Below, one piece after another: positions 1 through 8,065 of a stretch of 64,000 bases of DNA. Source of the stretch: Mycobacterium intracellulare ATCC 13950 (lineage in GTDB: Bacteria; Actinomycetota; Actinomycetes; Mycobacteriales; Mycobacteriaceae); NCBI RefSeq assembly GCF_000277125.1, contig NC_016946.1:2976001-3040000 (forward strand). Reading direction: 5' to 3'. A model generated the notes under the pieces. That model worked only from the letters and a program-made list of their open reading frames with translations, had not been told where the DNA came from and did not search any database. Each line of letters starts with the position of its first letter. Within the stretch, counting starts at the first letter, position 1. A program made the position numbers and the translations under genes.

Positions 1-589
1 CCCGGACATGGTGCGGCGCAAGCTCGTTGGCCAACGAGCGCATCAAGCCGACCACGCCGTGTTTGGCGGCCGTGTAGTGCGCGACCCCGACCAGGCCGCG
101 CAGCCCGGCGATCGAGCTCGTCAGGATGACCGATCCGGCGCCGCGCGCGATGAGGTGGGGCGCGCCGGCGCGGCAGGTGTGCCAGACCCCGGTGAGGTTG
201 ACGTCCAGCATGGTGCGCCAGGCGTTTTCGTCCAGCTCGACCGCCATGCCGCGCGACGTGATTCCCGCGGTCGCGCACACCACGTCCAGTCCGCCGAACC
301 GCGCGGCGCCTCGGTCGGTAGCGGCCCGCATGCCGGCGAGGTCGCGGACGTCGACGATCTCGGGGTGCACCCGCCCGCCGGCCTCGCGGATCAGCGATGC
401 GGTGGTGTCGAGGTCGTCCGGCGTGCTGTGCGGGACGAGCACCGTGTCGATCGGGCCGCACACGTCGAGCGCCACGATGTCGGCGCCCTCCTGGGCGAAG
501 CGCACCGCCTGCGCGCGACCGATCCCCCGCGCCGCGCCGGTGATCAGGGCGACCTTGCCGTCGAGTCGCCCACCGCGCGCCGCCCTCAT
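1..589 (-). CDS. Mycofactocin-type short-chain dehydrogenase (3' end outside window)
   Basis: The first 196 residues of an SDR are visible; the C-terminus lies beyond the left edge. The Rossmann motif TGAARGIGR is at residues 17-25 and the catalytic residues are S158, Y172 and K176 (YTAAK). Residues 42-60 hold a long insertion after the second strand (LDVCGPIDTV followed by a Ser/Thr/Pro-Asp stretch). This insertion marks the mycofactocin-coupled SDR subfamily, whose nicotinamide cofactor is held in the enzyme and re-oxidised through mycofactocin. The ATG overlaps the stop of the upstream SDR by 4 nt (ATGA), so the two are translationally coupled in a minus-strand operon with the BVMO. It probably oxidises a secondary alcohol; the substrate is unknown. 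Family assignment is firm and the mycofactocin link is inferred from the insertion. Confidence 0.85.
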   Translation of the reverse strand, partial: MRAARGGRLDGKVALITGAARGIGRAQAVRFAQEGADIVALDVCGPIDTVLVPHSTPDDLDTTASLIREAGGRVHPEIVDVRDLAGMRAATDRGAARFGGLDVVCATAGITSRGMAVELDENAWRTMLDVNLTGVWHTCRAGAPHLIARGAGSVILTSSIAGLRGLVGVAHYTAAKHGVVGLMRSLANELAPHHVR

Positions 590-1389
590 GTCGTCTTCTG
601 GGTCAGGCCGGCGTCGACGACGAGCTGGGTGCCGGTGATGTAGCGGGCCTCATCCGAGGCCAGGAACAGCACGGCGTTGGCGATGTCGACGGGCTCGACC
701 CACGGCACCGGAAGCAGGTTGCGGGCCCGCAGCACCTCGGCGGCGTCGGCCTCCGTCGGGTTTTCCAGGTCCGGTCGCAGCCGCCGAAAGGTGGCCTCGT
801 TGAGCACCATTGGGGTCGCGACGGGGCCTGGGTGCACGGTGTTGACCCGGATGCCGCGGGGCCCGAGCTCGTTGGCCAGCGTGCGGGCCAGTCCCACCAC
901 CGCGTGCTTGCTGGCGGTGTAGTGGGCGGTGTTGGGCAGGCCGCGAAGGCCGCTGGTGGAGCTGATGATGACGACGGAGCCGCCGTCACCACCGATATGC
1001 GGCACCCCGGCCCTGACGGTGTGCCAGACGCCGGTGAGGTTGATGTCCAGTGTGCGCTGCCACACCAGTGGGTCCAGTTCCCACGACGGCGCGCCCGGCA
1101 GGTGGACGCCGGCGTTGGCGACGATGGTGTCGAGGCGGCCCAGCTCGGCGGCGCCGGCATCGATGGCGGCGGTGACGGCCCCGAGGTCGGTGACGTCGGC
1201 CAGCCCGGTCACGCAGCGCCGACCGCGATCGGCGACTTTCTCTGCGGTGTCGGCCAACTCGTCGGCCACGGCCGGGGCGTCGAGCGCGATCACGTCGGCG
1301 CCCTCGTCGGCGAACCGCTGGCAATGCACCCGGCCGGTTCCCTTGGCGGCGCCGGTGACGACGACGACCGTGTCCCGTAGACCCGTCAT
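586..1389 (-). CDS. Short-chain dehydrogenase/reductase, mycofactocin-type
   Basis: A 267-residue classical SDR. The dinucleotide-binding motif TGAAKGTGR is at residues 12-20, NAG at 92-94, and the active site is S143/S144, Y157 and K161 (YTASK). The C-terminal stretch YITGTQLVVDAGL is typical of the family. It resembles its downstream neighbour and mycofactocin-associated SDRs, but the insertion after the second strand is shorter. Start and stop overlap both neighbours by 4 nt, giving a tightly coupled BVMO-SDR-SDR operon. A likely role is interconversion of a hydroxyl and a ketone on the substrate or product of the monooxygenase. The substrate cannot be read from sequence. Confidence 0.88.
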   Translation of the reverse strand: MTGLRDTVVVVTGAAKGTGRVHCQRFADEGADVIALDAPAVADELADTAEKVADRGRRCVTGLADVTDLGAVTAAIDAGAAELGRLDTIVANAGVHLPGAPSWELDPLVWQRTLDINLTGVWHTVRAGVPHIGGDGGSVVIISSTSGLRGLPNTAHYTASKHAVVGLARTLANELGPRGIRVNTVHPGPVATPMVLNEATFRRLRPDLENPTEADAAEVLRARNLLPVPWVEPVDIANAVLFLASDEARYITGTQLVVDAGLTQKTT

Positions 1390-2996
1390 CGTTCGATGAG
1401 ATCGAAGCCGCGGTAGCCGGCGTCGGCGACCTCGGCGCAGATGTCGTTATAGGTCGCGAAGCCCCCGACGAACAGCATGAAACCCCGGGGCTTTCCCGGC
1501 ACGTTCGCGCCCATGTACCACGAGTTCGCCTTGGTGAACAACGTCGTCTCGGCCCGACGGGCGCATTCGGCGCCCCAGCCGTCCACGCTGTCGACGCCTG
1601 CTTCGATCGCGGCGTAACCGTGCTCGTCGAGGAACGCGATGGCGTCGGCGATCCAGTTCACCTGGGCTTCGGCGTGCAGCACCATGTTCGCCAGCACGGC
1701 GGGCGCTCCCGGGCCCGAGATCAGGAACAGGTTGGGGAAGCCGTCGACGCCCAGCCCCAAATAGGTGCGGGGTCCGTGCGCCCAGTCGTCGCGCAGGGCG
1801 GTGCCGCGGCGCCCGACGATATCGATCCGGCCCAGCGCACCGGTCATCGCGTCGAAACCCGTTGCCAGCACGATCATGTCGACGTCGTAGTGGGCGTCGG
1901 TCGTGTTGATGCCGGTGGCGTCGACGGATTCGATGGGGGTGACGCGGACGCTGATCAGCGACACGTTCGGGCGGTTGAAGGTCTGAAAATAGTTGCTGTC
2001 GGTGCAGATTCGCTTGGTGCCGATGGGGTGGTCGTTGGGGATCAGGAGGTCGGCGACGGCCGGATCGTCGATGACGGCCCGGACCTTCTCCTCGTAGAAT
2101 CGGCGGGCCTCTTCGTTGGCCTCCAGATCGGTCATCTGGTCCGGGAAGGTCTTCGAGAACAGCACACCGCCGAGCTGCCAACGCTTTTCGAACGCCGCTC
2201 GGCGCTCCTCGGGCGTGAACTGCATGGTGGGCTTCGGCGCGGTGATGTGGGGTGAGCCGCCGCCGCTGCGCCACGACAGCGCGCGTCGCTGGGCATATTC
2301 CGCCTTGATTTCGTCGAGCTCTTCGGCCGACAGCGGCCTGTTGCCCGCCGGCACGCTGTAGTTGGGTGTGCGCTGAAAGACGTAGAGGTGTGCGGCCCGC
2401 TCGGCGATGATCGGAATCGATTGAATGCCGGAGGATCCGGTGCCGATCACAGCCACCCGCTTGCCCGTGAAGTCGACGGGATCCTGCGGCCAGTGCGCGG
2501 TGTGGTAGACCTCGCCCGCGAAGGTGTCCAGGCCGTCGAAGTCCGGGGTCAGCGCAGCCGACAACGGACCGGTAGCCATGAGACAGAACCGCGCCGAGAT
2601 TGTCTGCCCGGCATCGGTGGTGACCGTCCAGCGCAACGTCGTCTCGTCGAGCGCCGCCGACACCACCCGGGTGCGCAGCGCGATGTCGCGGCGCAGGTCG
2701 AGTTTGTCGGCGACCCAATTCAGGTACGCCAGGATCTCGGCCTGGGTGGCGTAGCGTTCGGTCCAGGTCCATTCCTGCTGCAGTTCGTCGGAGAACGAGT
2801 AGCAGTAGTCGACGCTCTCGACGTCGCAGCGCGCGCCGGGATACCGGTTGTAGTACCAGGTCCCGCCGATCTCGGGCGCGGCTTCCAGGACTCGCACCGA
2901 AAGCCCCTGGCCGCGCAGCTTGTGCAGGGCGTACAGGCCGGCGAACCCCGCGCCGACCACGACCACATCGAGAGTCTGTTCGCCGGGATCGTTCAC
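1386..2996 (-). CDS. Flavin-dependent Baeyer-Villiger monooxygenase
   Basis: A 536-residue class B flavoprotein monooxygenase. The FAD Rossmann motif GAGFAG is at residues 15-20, followed by GGTWYYNRYPGARCD (44-58), which is diagnostic for Baeyer-Villiger enzymes. The BVMO fingerprint FxGxxxHxxxW is at F159-G161-H165-W169, and the NADPH-binding motif GTGSSG is at 185-190. These enzymes use O2 and NADPH to insert oxygen next to a ketone, giving an ester or lactone. The predicted start is GTG with no strong ribosome site. A TACCGT hexamer lies 8 nt upstream on the same strand (3005-3010), so the transcript may be nearly leaderless. It leads the operon with two SDRs; a ketone made by an SDR could be its substrate. 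Confidence 0.92.
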   Translation of the reverse strand: MNDPGEQTLDVVVVGAGFAGLYALHKLRGQGLSVRVLEAAPEIGGTWYYNRYPGARCDVESVDYCYSFSDELQQEWTWTERYATQAEILAYLNWVADKLDLRRDIALRTRVVSAALDETTLRWTVTTDAGQTISARFCLMATGPLSAALTPDFDGLDTFAGEVYHTAHWPQDPVDFTGKRVAVIGTGSSGIQSIPIIAERAAHLYVFQRTPNYSVPAGNRPLSAEELDEIKAEYAQRRALSWRSGGGSPHITAPKPTMQFTPEERRAAFEKRWQLGGVLFSKTFPDQMTDLEANEEARRFYEEKVRAVIDDPAVADLLIPNDHPIGTKRICTDSNYFQTFNRPNVSLISVRVTPIESVDATGINTTDAHYDVDMIVLATGFDAMTGALGRIDIVGRRGTALRDDWAHGPRTYLGLGVDGFPNLFLISGPGAPAVLANMVLHAEAQVNWIADAIAFLDEHGYAAIEAGVDSVDGWGAECARRAETTLFTKANSWYMGANVPGKPRGFMLFVGGFATYNDICAEVADAGYRGFDLIER

Positions 2997-3126
2997 AACC
3001 AGTCACGGTAAGGCCTGCGGGATCGCGCACCGCTCCACCTCCCGGTCACCGGACGCCGGGGGCGCATTTTCCCGGCCACCGGGCAGCTGGGTTCGCCCTG
3101 CCGTCTGGATCGCTCACGATCGGCGG

Positions 3127-3405
3127 ATGCCGCAAGTCGCGCGCGTCGACGTCGAGCTGGACGGTCGACGCCATCATTTGTGCTGGCCCCACGGGCAGAC
3201 GCTGGTCGAGACATTGCTCGAGGCGGGTATCGCCGTGCCCCACTCGTGCCGGGAGGGCCGCTGCGGCTCGTGCGTGGCGACCGTGGTCGCGGGCGAGGTC
3301 GACATGGTTCCGTGCGAAGTGTTGGACGCCGACGATCTCGAGGAGGGCCTGATTCTGGCCTGCCAGGCGCGGCCCGCGGGCACCGATGTTCATGTCGAAT
3401 TTTGA
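3127..3405 (+). CDS. Plant-type 2Fe-2S ferredoxin
   Basis: A 92-residue single-domain ferredoxin. The cluster ligands are C41, C46 and C49 (CREGRCGSC) and C79, the CX4CX2C...C pattern of plant-type [2Fe-2S] ferredoxins. It is divergent from the BVMO operon and about 90 bp upstream of the HsaA-like hydroxylase. It is an electron carrier; candidate partners are oxygenases in this locus such as the Rieske protein at 22,222-23,361. No ferredoxin reductase gene is in the window, so reducing power must come from elsewhere. The ATG at 3127 gives a normal N-terminus; longer in-frame extensions lack family character. Confidence 0.9.
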   Translation: MPQVARVDVELDGRRHHLCWPHGQTLVETLLEAGIAVPHSCREGRCGSCVATVVAGEVDMVPCEVLDADDLEEGLILACQARPAGTDVHVEF

Positions 3406-3495
3406 CCGCGTTGTGTCCGCTCATCGGGATTTACTTTGGGACGGGTCGGGACTGCGGTAGACCATTACTAAGCACCCACACGTAAGGACAACGAT

Positions 3496-4680
3496 ATGAG
3501 CGACCGGGTACTGGACCGGGTAGTGGCCATGGCCGATCAGCTGCGCGAACAGGCCGCGGAGGCCGAGCAACTCGGCCGGCTCACCGACGACACCGTCAAG
3601 CTGATGAAGGGCGCCGGGCTGATCCGGCTGTTGCAGACCAAGCAGTATCAGGGCTTCGAGGTCCACCCCCGCGAGTTCGCCGAGACGACGATGGCCACAG
3701 CGGCGCTCGATCCCGCGGCGGGCTGGATCGTCGGCGTGGTGGGCGTGCACCCCTACCAGCTCGCCTACGCCGACCCGAAGGTGGCCGCCGAGATCTGGGC
3801 CGACGACGTCGACACCTGGATGGCGTCGCCCTACGCGCCGCAGGGCGTGGCCAAACCGGTCGACGGCGGCTACCTGTTCAACGGGCGCTGGCAGTTCAGT
3901 TCGGGCACCGACCATTGCGACTGGATCATCCTGGGCGCCATGCTCGGCGACGACAAGGGCATCCCGTTGATGCCGCCGCAAATGCTGCACATGATCCTGC
4001 CGCGCAAGGACTACGAGATCGTCGAGGACTCGTGGAATGTGGTGGGGCTGCGCGGAACCGGCTCCAAGGACGTCATCGTCAAAGACGCGTTCGTCCCGAC
4101 CTACCGGACCATGGACGCGGCGAAGGTGATGGACGGCACCGCCCAGCGCGAGGCCGGCATGACCGAGCCGCTGTACCTGATGCCGTGGTCGACGATGTTC
4201 CCGCTCGGCATTTCGGCGGCCACCATCGGCATCGCCGAGGGGGCGCTGGCCGCGCACCTCGATTACCAGCGCGGCCGGGTGGGCGCCACCGGGACCGCGA
4301 TCAAGGACGACCCCTACGTGATGCACGCGATCGGCGAGGCTGCCGCCGACATCAACGCCGCCCGCCAGGAGCTGCTGGCCAACGCCGACCGCATCTACGA
4401 CATGGTCGCCGCGGGCAAGGAGGTGTCGTTCGCCGACCGCGCGGCCGGGCGCCGCACGCAGGTTCGCGCGGTGTGGCGCGCGGTCTCCGCCGTCGACGAG
4501 ATCTTCGCCCGCTCCGGCGGCAACGCGGCCCGGATGGACAAACCGCTGCAACGGTATTGGCGTGACGTGCACGTCGGCCAGATGCACGCCATCCATGTGC
4601 CGGGCACCACGTACCACGCGGCGGCGCTGAGTTCGATCGGCATCGACCCGCCCGAAGGCCCGCTGCGGGCCTTGATCTGA
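3496..4680 (+). CDS. HsaA-like flavin-dependent hydroxylase (acyl-CoA dehydrogenase fold)
   Basis: 394 residues, the same length as M. tuberculosis HsaA and similar to it throughout: an SSxYAPxG-like stretch (ASPYAPQGVAKPVDGGYLF), a Trp-Phe-Ser-Ser-Gly-like motif (WQFSSGTDHCDW) and VVGLRGTGSKDV. HsaA is the oxygenase of a two-component, FMNH2-dependent phenol hydroxylase acting on a steroid A-ring. An AAGGA site (3484-3488) lies 7 nt before the ATG. The extradiol dioxygenase starts 9 nt after its stop, so the order hydroxylase then ring-cleavage dioxygenase copies the logic of hsaA/hsaC. The flavin reductase partner is not adjacent; the Flavin_Reduct protein at 31,847 is a remote candidate. 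It could act on a phenolic substrate other than a steroid. Confidence 0.82.
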   Translation: MSDRVLDRVVAMADQLREQAAEAEQLGRLTDDTVKLMKGAGLIRLLQTKQYQGFEVHPREFAETTMATAALDPAAGWIVGVVGVHPYQLAYADPKVAAEIWADDVDTWMASPYAPQGVAKPVDGGYLFNGRWQFSSGTDHCDWIILGAMLGDDKGIPLMPPQMLHMILPRKDYEIVEDSWNVVGLRGTGSKDVIVKDAFVPTYRTMDAAKVMDGTAQREAGMTEPLYLMPWSTMFPLGISAATIGIAEGALAAHLDYQRGRVGATGTAIKDDPYVMHAIGEAAADINAARQELLANADRIYDMVAAGKEVSFADRAAGRRTQVRAVWRAVSAVDEIFARSGGNAARMDKPLQRYWRDVHVGQMHAIHVPGTTYHAAALSSIGIDPPEGPLRALI

Positions 4681-4689
4681 GGGGTTTCA

Positions 4690-5598
4690 ATGTCTGACCT
4701 GAAAAGCCTTGGCTACATCACGGTTTCGACCTCAGATATCGAGCGTTGGCGCCATTTCGCGTTCGGTGTGCTGGGATTCGCCGAAGGGAAAGGACCCGAC
4801 GAGTCCGCGCTGTACTTGCGGATGGACGAACGCGCGGCCCGGATCATCGTCGTCCCCGGCGAGGTTGACCGGGTGATCACGGTCGGCTGGGAAGTGCGTG
4901 ACCACCAGGCGCTGCAACGGGTCAAGGCCGCCCTGGACGGCGCCGGTGTCGGTTTCAAGGAATTGTCCGTCCAGGAGGCCGACGCCCGCCGCGTCGAAGA
5001 GGTGATCACCTTCGAGGATCCGGCCGGCACCACGCTGGAGGTGTTCCACAGCGCGGTGCTCGACCACAGCCCGGTGATCACCCCGTTCGGCGCGAAGTTC
5101 GTGACGGGCGACCAGGGTCTGGGCCACGTCGTCGTGCCGGCGACCGATTTCAACGGCGTCGTCGACTTCTACACCGAGGTGCTCGGTTTCCGGTCTCGTG
5201 GCGCGTTCCGGGTGCCGCTGCCCGCCGAGTTCGGACCGATCCGGGTGCGGTTCCTCGGCATCAACGCGCGCCATCACAGCCTGGCGATCTGCCCCGCCGC
5301 CCAGCAGCGCGACCCCGGGCTGGTGCACGTCATGGTGGAGGTGGACACCCTCGACGCCGTCGGCCAGGCGCTCGACCGCGTCAACGCCGATGGCTTCACC
5401 GTCGCGTCCACGCTGGGCCGGCACACCAACGACAAGATGGTGTCCTTCTACGTCCGCGCGCCCGGCGACTGGGACATCGAATTCGGCACCGACGGGATGC
5501 GGGTCGACGAAACGTATTACACCGCAGAGGAAATCACCGCCGACAGCTATTGGGGCCACGAGTGGATTCCGGAACCACCCGCGGCCATGCGCATGTGA
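4690..5598 (+). CDS. Extradiol catechol dioxygenase (HsaC/BphC-like, VOC superfamily)
   Basis: 302 residues with two vicinal-oxygen-chelate repeats, an inactive N-terminal one and a metal-binding C-terminal one. By alignment with BphC the Fe(II) ligands are H146 (GLGHVVV), H213 (LVHVMVEV) and E264 (WDIEFGTDG), and the catalytic histidine is H195 (ARHHSLA). All four are present, so the enzyme should be active. It would cleave a catechol meta to its hydroxyls with O2. It directly follows the HsaA-like hydroxylase, which would supply the catechol. No meta-cleavage-product hydrolase of the HsaD type is in the window, so the next step is missing locally. Confidence 0.9.
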   Translation: MSDLKSLGYITVSTSDIERWRHFAFGVLGFAEGKGPDESALYLRMDERAARIIVVPGEVDRVITVGWEVRDHQALQRVKAALDGAGVGFKELSVQEADARRVEEVITFEDPAGTTLEVFHSAVLDHSPVITPFGAKFVTGDQGLGHVVVPATDFNGVVDFYTEVLGFRSRGAFRVPLPAEFGPIRVRFLGINARHHSLAICPAAQQRDPGLVHVMVEVDTLDAVGQALDRVNADGFTVASTLGRHTNDKMVSFYVRAPGDWDIEFGTDGMRVDETYYTAEEITADSYWGHEWIPEPPAAMRM

Positions 5599-7070
5599 TC
5601 GCCGAATCTGACGTGACGCCGGTGGCGGCGTCGTCGATCACGTCGTGGGACGCCGAGGCCGACGTCGTCATCGCCGGCTATGGGATCGCGGGCGCCGCGG
5701 CGGCGGTGGAGGCCGCCCGGTCCGGCGCCGACGTCCTGGTGCTCGAGCGCACCGGATCCTGGGGCGGCGCGGCATCGATGGCGGGCGGATTCATCTACCT
5801 CGGGGGCGGCACGCCGCTGCAAAAGGCCTGCGGCTTCAGCGATTCGGTCGACAACATGGCGGCGTTCCTCAACGTCGCGATGGGCCCCGGCGCCGACGAG
5901 GCCAGGATCGCCGACTATTGCGCCGGCAGCGTCGCCCACTTCGACTGGCTGGTGGGCTGCGGCGTCCCGTTCAAGGCGGAGTTCTTCTCCGAGCCGGGCT
6001 GGGAGCCCATGGGCGACCAGGGGTTGATGTACAGCGGCGGCGAAAACTCCTATCCGTTCAACACGATCGCCTCCCCCGCCCCGCGCGGGCACGTCCCGCA
6101 GATGCAGAACAAGAAGCAGGGCGAAGCGAGCGCGGGCTACATGCTGATGAAGCCCCTCGTCGAAACGGCCACCGCCGCCGGGGCGCGGGCCCTCTACGAC
6201 GTGCGGGTGCAGCGGCTGATCACCGAATCCGACGGCCGGGTGGTGGGCATCTGCGCCCGCCAGTACGGCAACGACATGACGATCCGGGCGCGCCGCGGGG
6301 TCGTGCTCGCCACCGGCAGTTTCGCCTACAACGACGCGATGGTGGCGCGCTACGCGCCGCGCATCGCGGGGCGGCCGGCCGCGTCGATCGAGCAGCACGA
6401 CGGGCAGGCGATCCGGATGGCGCAGGCGCTGGGCGCCGACCTGGCGCACATGGACGCCACCGAGGTCGCGATCTTCGTCGACCCCCAGCAGCTGGTGCGC
6501 GGCATCCTGGTCAACGCGCGCGGTCAGCGCTACGTCGCCGAGGACACCTATCCGGGGCGGATCGGCCAGCTCACGCTGTACCAGCAGGACAACGTCGCGT
6601 ACCTGATCATCGACGGCGACGCGCAGGAGGCGGCGGAGGCCTCGTGGTCGCCGAAGCTGATGCTGCGCCCGGCGACCTGGGTGGCCGACACCGTCGCGGA
6701 CCTGGAGCGCGACATGGGCCTGCCGCCCGGTTCGCTGCAGGCCACCGTGGCCGCCTACAACGAGGGCGCCGCGCGCGGCGAGGATCCGCTGCTGCACAAG
6801 AAGTCCGAGTGGATCAAGCCGATCGGATCGCCGGTCGGCGCGATTGACCTGCGGGAAAGCACCGGCGGCTTCACCCTGGGCGGGCTGGCGACCACGCTGG
6901 ACGCCGAGGTGCTGCACGTCAGCGGCGCGCCCATACCCGGGCTATTCGCCGCCGGCCGGTGCACCGCCGGCCTGGCCGCGTGGGGCTACGCCAGCGGCGT
7001 CTCGCTCGGTGACGGCAGCTTCTACGGCCGCCGCGCCGGGCGCTCGGCGAGTCTTTTTCCGCGGGCGTAA
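5595..7070 (+). CDS. FAD-dependent dehydrogenase, fumarate reductase/KstD superfamily
   Basis: About 491 residues from the GTG at 5595, which overlaps the dioxygenase stop (GTGA); an in-frame start at 5550 would add 15 residues with no family similarity. An N-terminal FAD Rossmann motif (GYGIAGAAAAVEA) and a second glutamate-binding region (VLVLERTG) are clear. The C-terminus holds LFAAGRCTAGLAAWGYASG and SLGDGSFYGRRAG, where true KstD proteins have a TYPG-type motif. I therefore place it in the KstD/flavoprotein fumarate reductase superfamily without claiming Delta1-dehydrogenase activity. It is the last gene of a plus-strand unit with the hydroxylase and dioxygenase and probably desaturates or reduces an intermediate of the same pathway. 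Confidence 0.83.
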   Translation: MIAESDVTPVAASSITSWDAEADVVIAGYGIAGAAAAVEAARSGADVLVLERTGSWGGAASMAGGFIYLGGGTPLQKACGFSDSVDNMAAFLNVAMGPGADEARIADYCAGSVAHFDWLVGCGVPFKAEFFSEPGWEPMGDQGLMYSGGENSYPFNTIASPAPRGHVPQMQNKKQGEASAGYMLMKPLVETATAAGARALYDVRVQRLITESDGRVVGICARQYGNDMTIRARRGVVLATGSFAYNDAMVARYAPRIAGRPAASIEQHDGQAIRMAQALGADLAHMDATEVAIFVDPQQLVRGILVNARGQRYVAEDTYPGRIGQLTLYQQDNVAYLIIDGDAQEAAEASWSPKLMLRPATWVADTVADLERDMGLPPGSLQATVAAYNEGAARGEDPLLHKKSEWIKPIGSPVGAIDLRESTGGFTLGGLATTLDAEVLHVSGAPIPGLFAAGRCTAGLAAWGYASGVSLGDGSFYGRRAGRSASLFPRA

Positions 7071-7192
7071 CGCCACGGTGGGATATCCCGCCGAAATTTC
7101 ACCCCTGCGTTACGAGCGTGCGAGGGGCGCCTCCCGCTCGCGGGTTCTTTCGGCGCGCCATGTGACAGCGGCCACACCGCTGTGGTAGAACT

Positions 7193-7211
7193 ATATTCCT
7201 AATAGGAATAT
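7193..7211. promoter_or_regulatory. 19-bp perfect palindrome, candidate operator of the IclR regulator
   Basis: The sequence ATATTCCTAATAGGAATAT has two 9-bp arms around a central A and is AT-rich in GC-rich surroundings. It ends 17 bp before the ATG of the IclR gene. A -10-like TATATT (7192-7197) overlaps the left arm; another possible promoter is GTGACA (7162-7167) with TAGAAC (7186-7191), 18 bp apart. Position and symmetry fit autoregulation by a dimeric or tetrameric IclR protein. The arms are seen; the binding protein is inferred. Confidence 0.7.
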
Positions 7212-7228
7212 GCCAGCCAGGAGGATGA

Positions 7229-8065
7229 ATGGCCGCGCCCGCCGAAACCCCCACCGCCGTCATCGACCGCATCTCGCTGGTCCTGGACGCCTTCGACGGC
7301 CCCGGACGCCTCACGCTGGCCCAGATCGTGCGGCGTACCGGCCTGCCGCGCTCGTCGGCGCACCGGATGCTCGAGCGGCTGGTTCAACTGCGCTGGCTGC
7401 GTCGCAGCGGTCGTGACTACGAGCTCGGCATGCGGCTGGTGGAGCTGGGTTCGCTTGCCGTGCACCAGGATCGGTTGGTGCGGGCGGCGGGCCCACTGCT
7501 GGGTGAATTGCACCGCGCCACCGGGCTTGTCGTGCACCTCGCGGTGCTCGACGGAGCCGACGTCGTCTACCTCGACAAGGTCGGCGACCGCATGGTCGGT
7601 GCGATCCCCACCCGGGTCGGCGGCCGTCAGCCCGCGCACTGCACCGCGGTCGGCAAGGCGATCCTGGCTTATCGCGACGAAGAGACCGACATCGACCTGG
7701 GCGCCCGCCTGACCAAATACTCGATCTCCAGCGCTTCGCAACTGGCGACGGAACTGGCCAAGGTCAGGGCCCACGGCGTCGCCTACGAGCGCGAAGAATC
7801 CCTGCTCGGGTTTGGCTGCGTCGCGGCCCCGATCGGGAGTCCCGGTGAGGCCGTGGCAGCCGTGTCGGTGTGCGGTCCGCTGAATCGCATGGCGCTCGAC
7901 CAGCGCCTCGCCGCCCCGGTGCGAATGACCGCGATGGGCGTGTGGCGCAACGTGGAAGGCGGCCCGCAACGAGTCGCCCCGACTCTGCAGCCGCTGCGGC
8001 CGCTGCTTTCCCTGCGCTCACAACACCCCGCCCCCGCGCGACAACCCGCCCTGCAGTACGCGTGA
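7229..8065 (+). CDS. IclR-family transcriptional regulator
   Basis: 278 residues: an N-terminal winged helix-turn-helix at about 10-75 (LTLAQIVRRTGLPRSSAHRM) and a C-terminal effector-binding IclR domain at about 80-250 (HLAVLDGADVVYLDKV; GRQPAHCTAVGKAILA). IclR proteins usually control adjacent catabolic operons and respond to an aromatic, steroid or acid intermediate. The start has CAGGAGG (7218-7224) 4 nt before the ATG. A 19-bp palindrome lies immediately upstream. The stop overlaps the GTG of the hydrolase (GTGA), so the two are co-translated. The last 40 residues are Pro/Gln-rich and beyond the usual domain end. Confidence 0.9.
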   Translation: MAAPAETPTAVIDRISLVLDAFDGPGRLTLAQIVRRTGLPRSSAHRMLERLVQLRWLRRSGRDYELGMRLVELGSLAVHQDRLVRAAGPLLGELHRATGLVVHLAVLDGADVVYLDKVGDRMVGAIPTRVGGRQPAHCTAVGKAILAYRDEETDIDLGARLTKYSISSASQLATELAKVRAHGVAYEREESLLGFGCVAAPIGSPGEAVAAVSVCGPLNRMALDQRLAAPVRMTAMGVWRNVEGGPQRVAPTLQPLRPLLSLRSQHPAPARQPALQYA

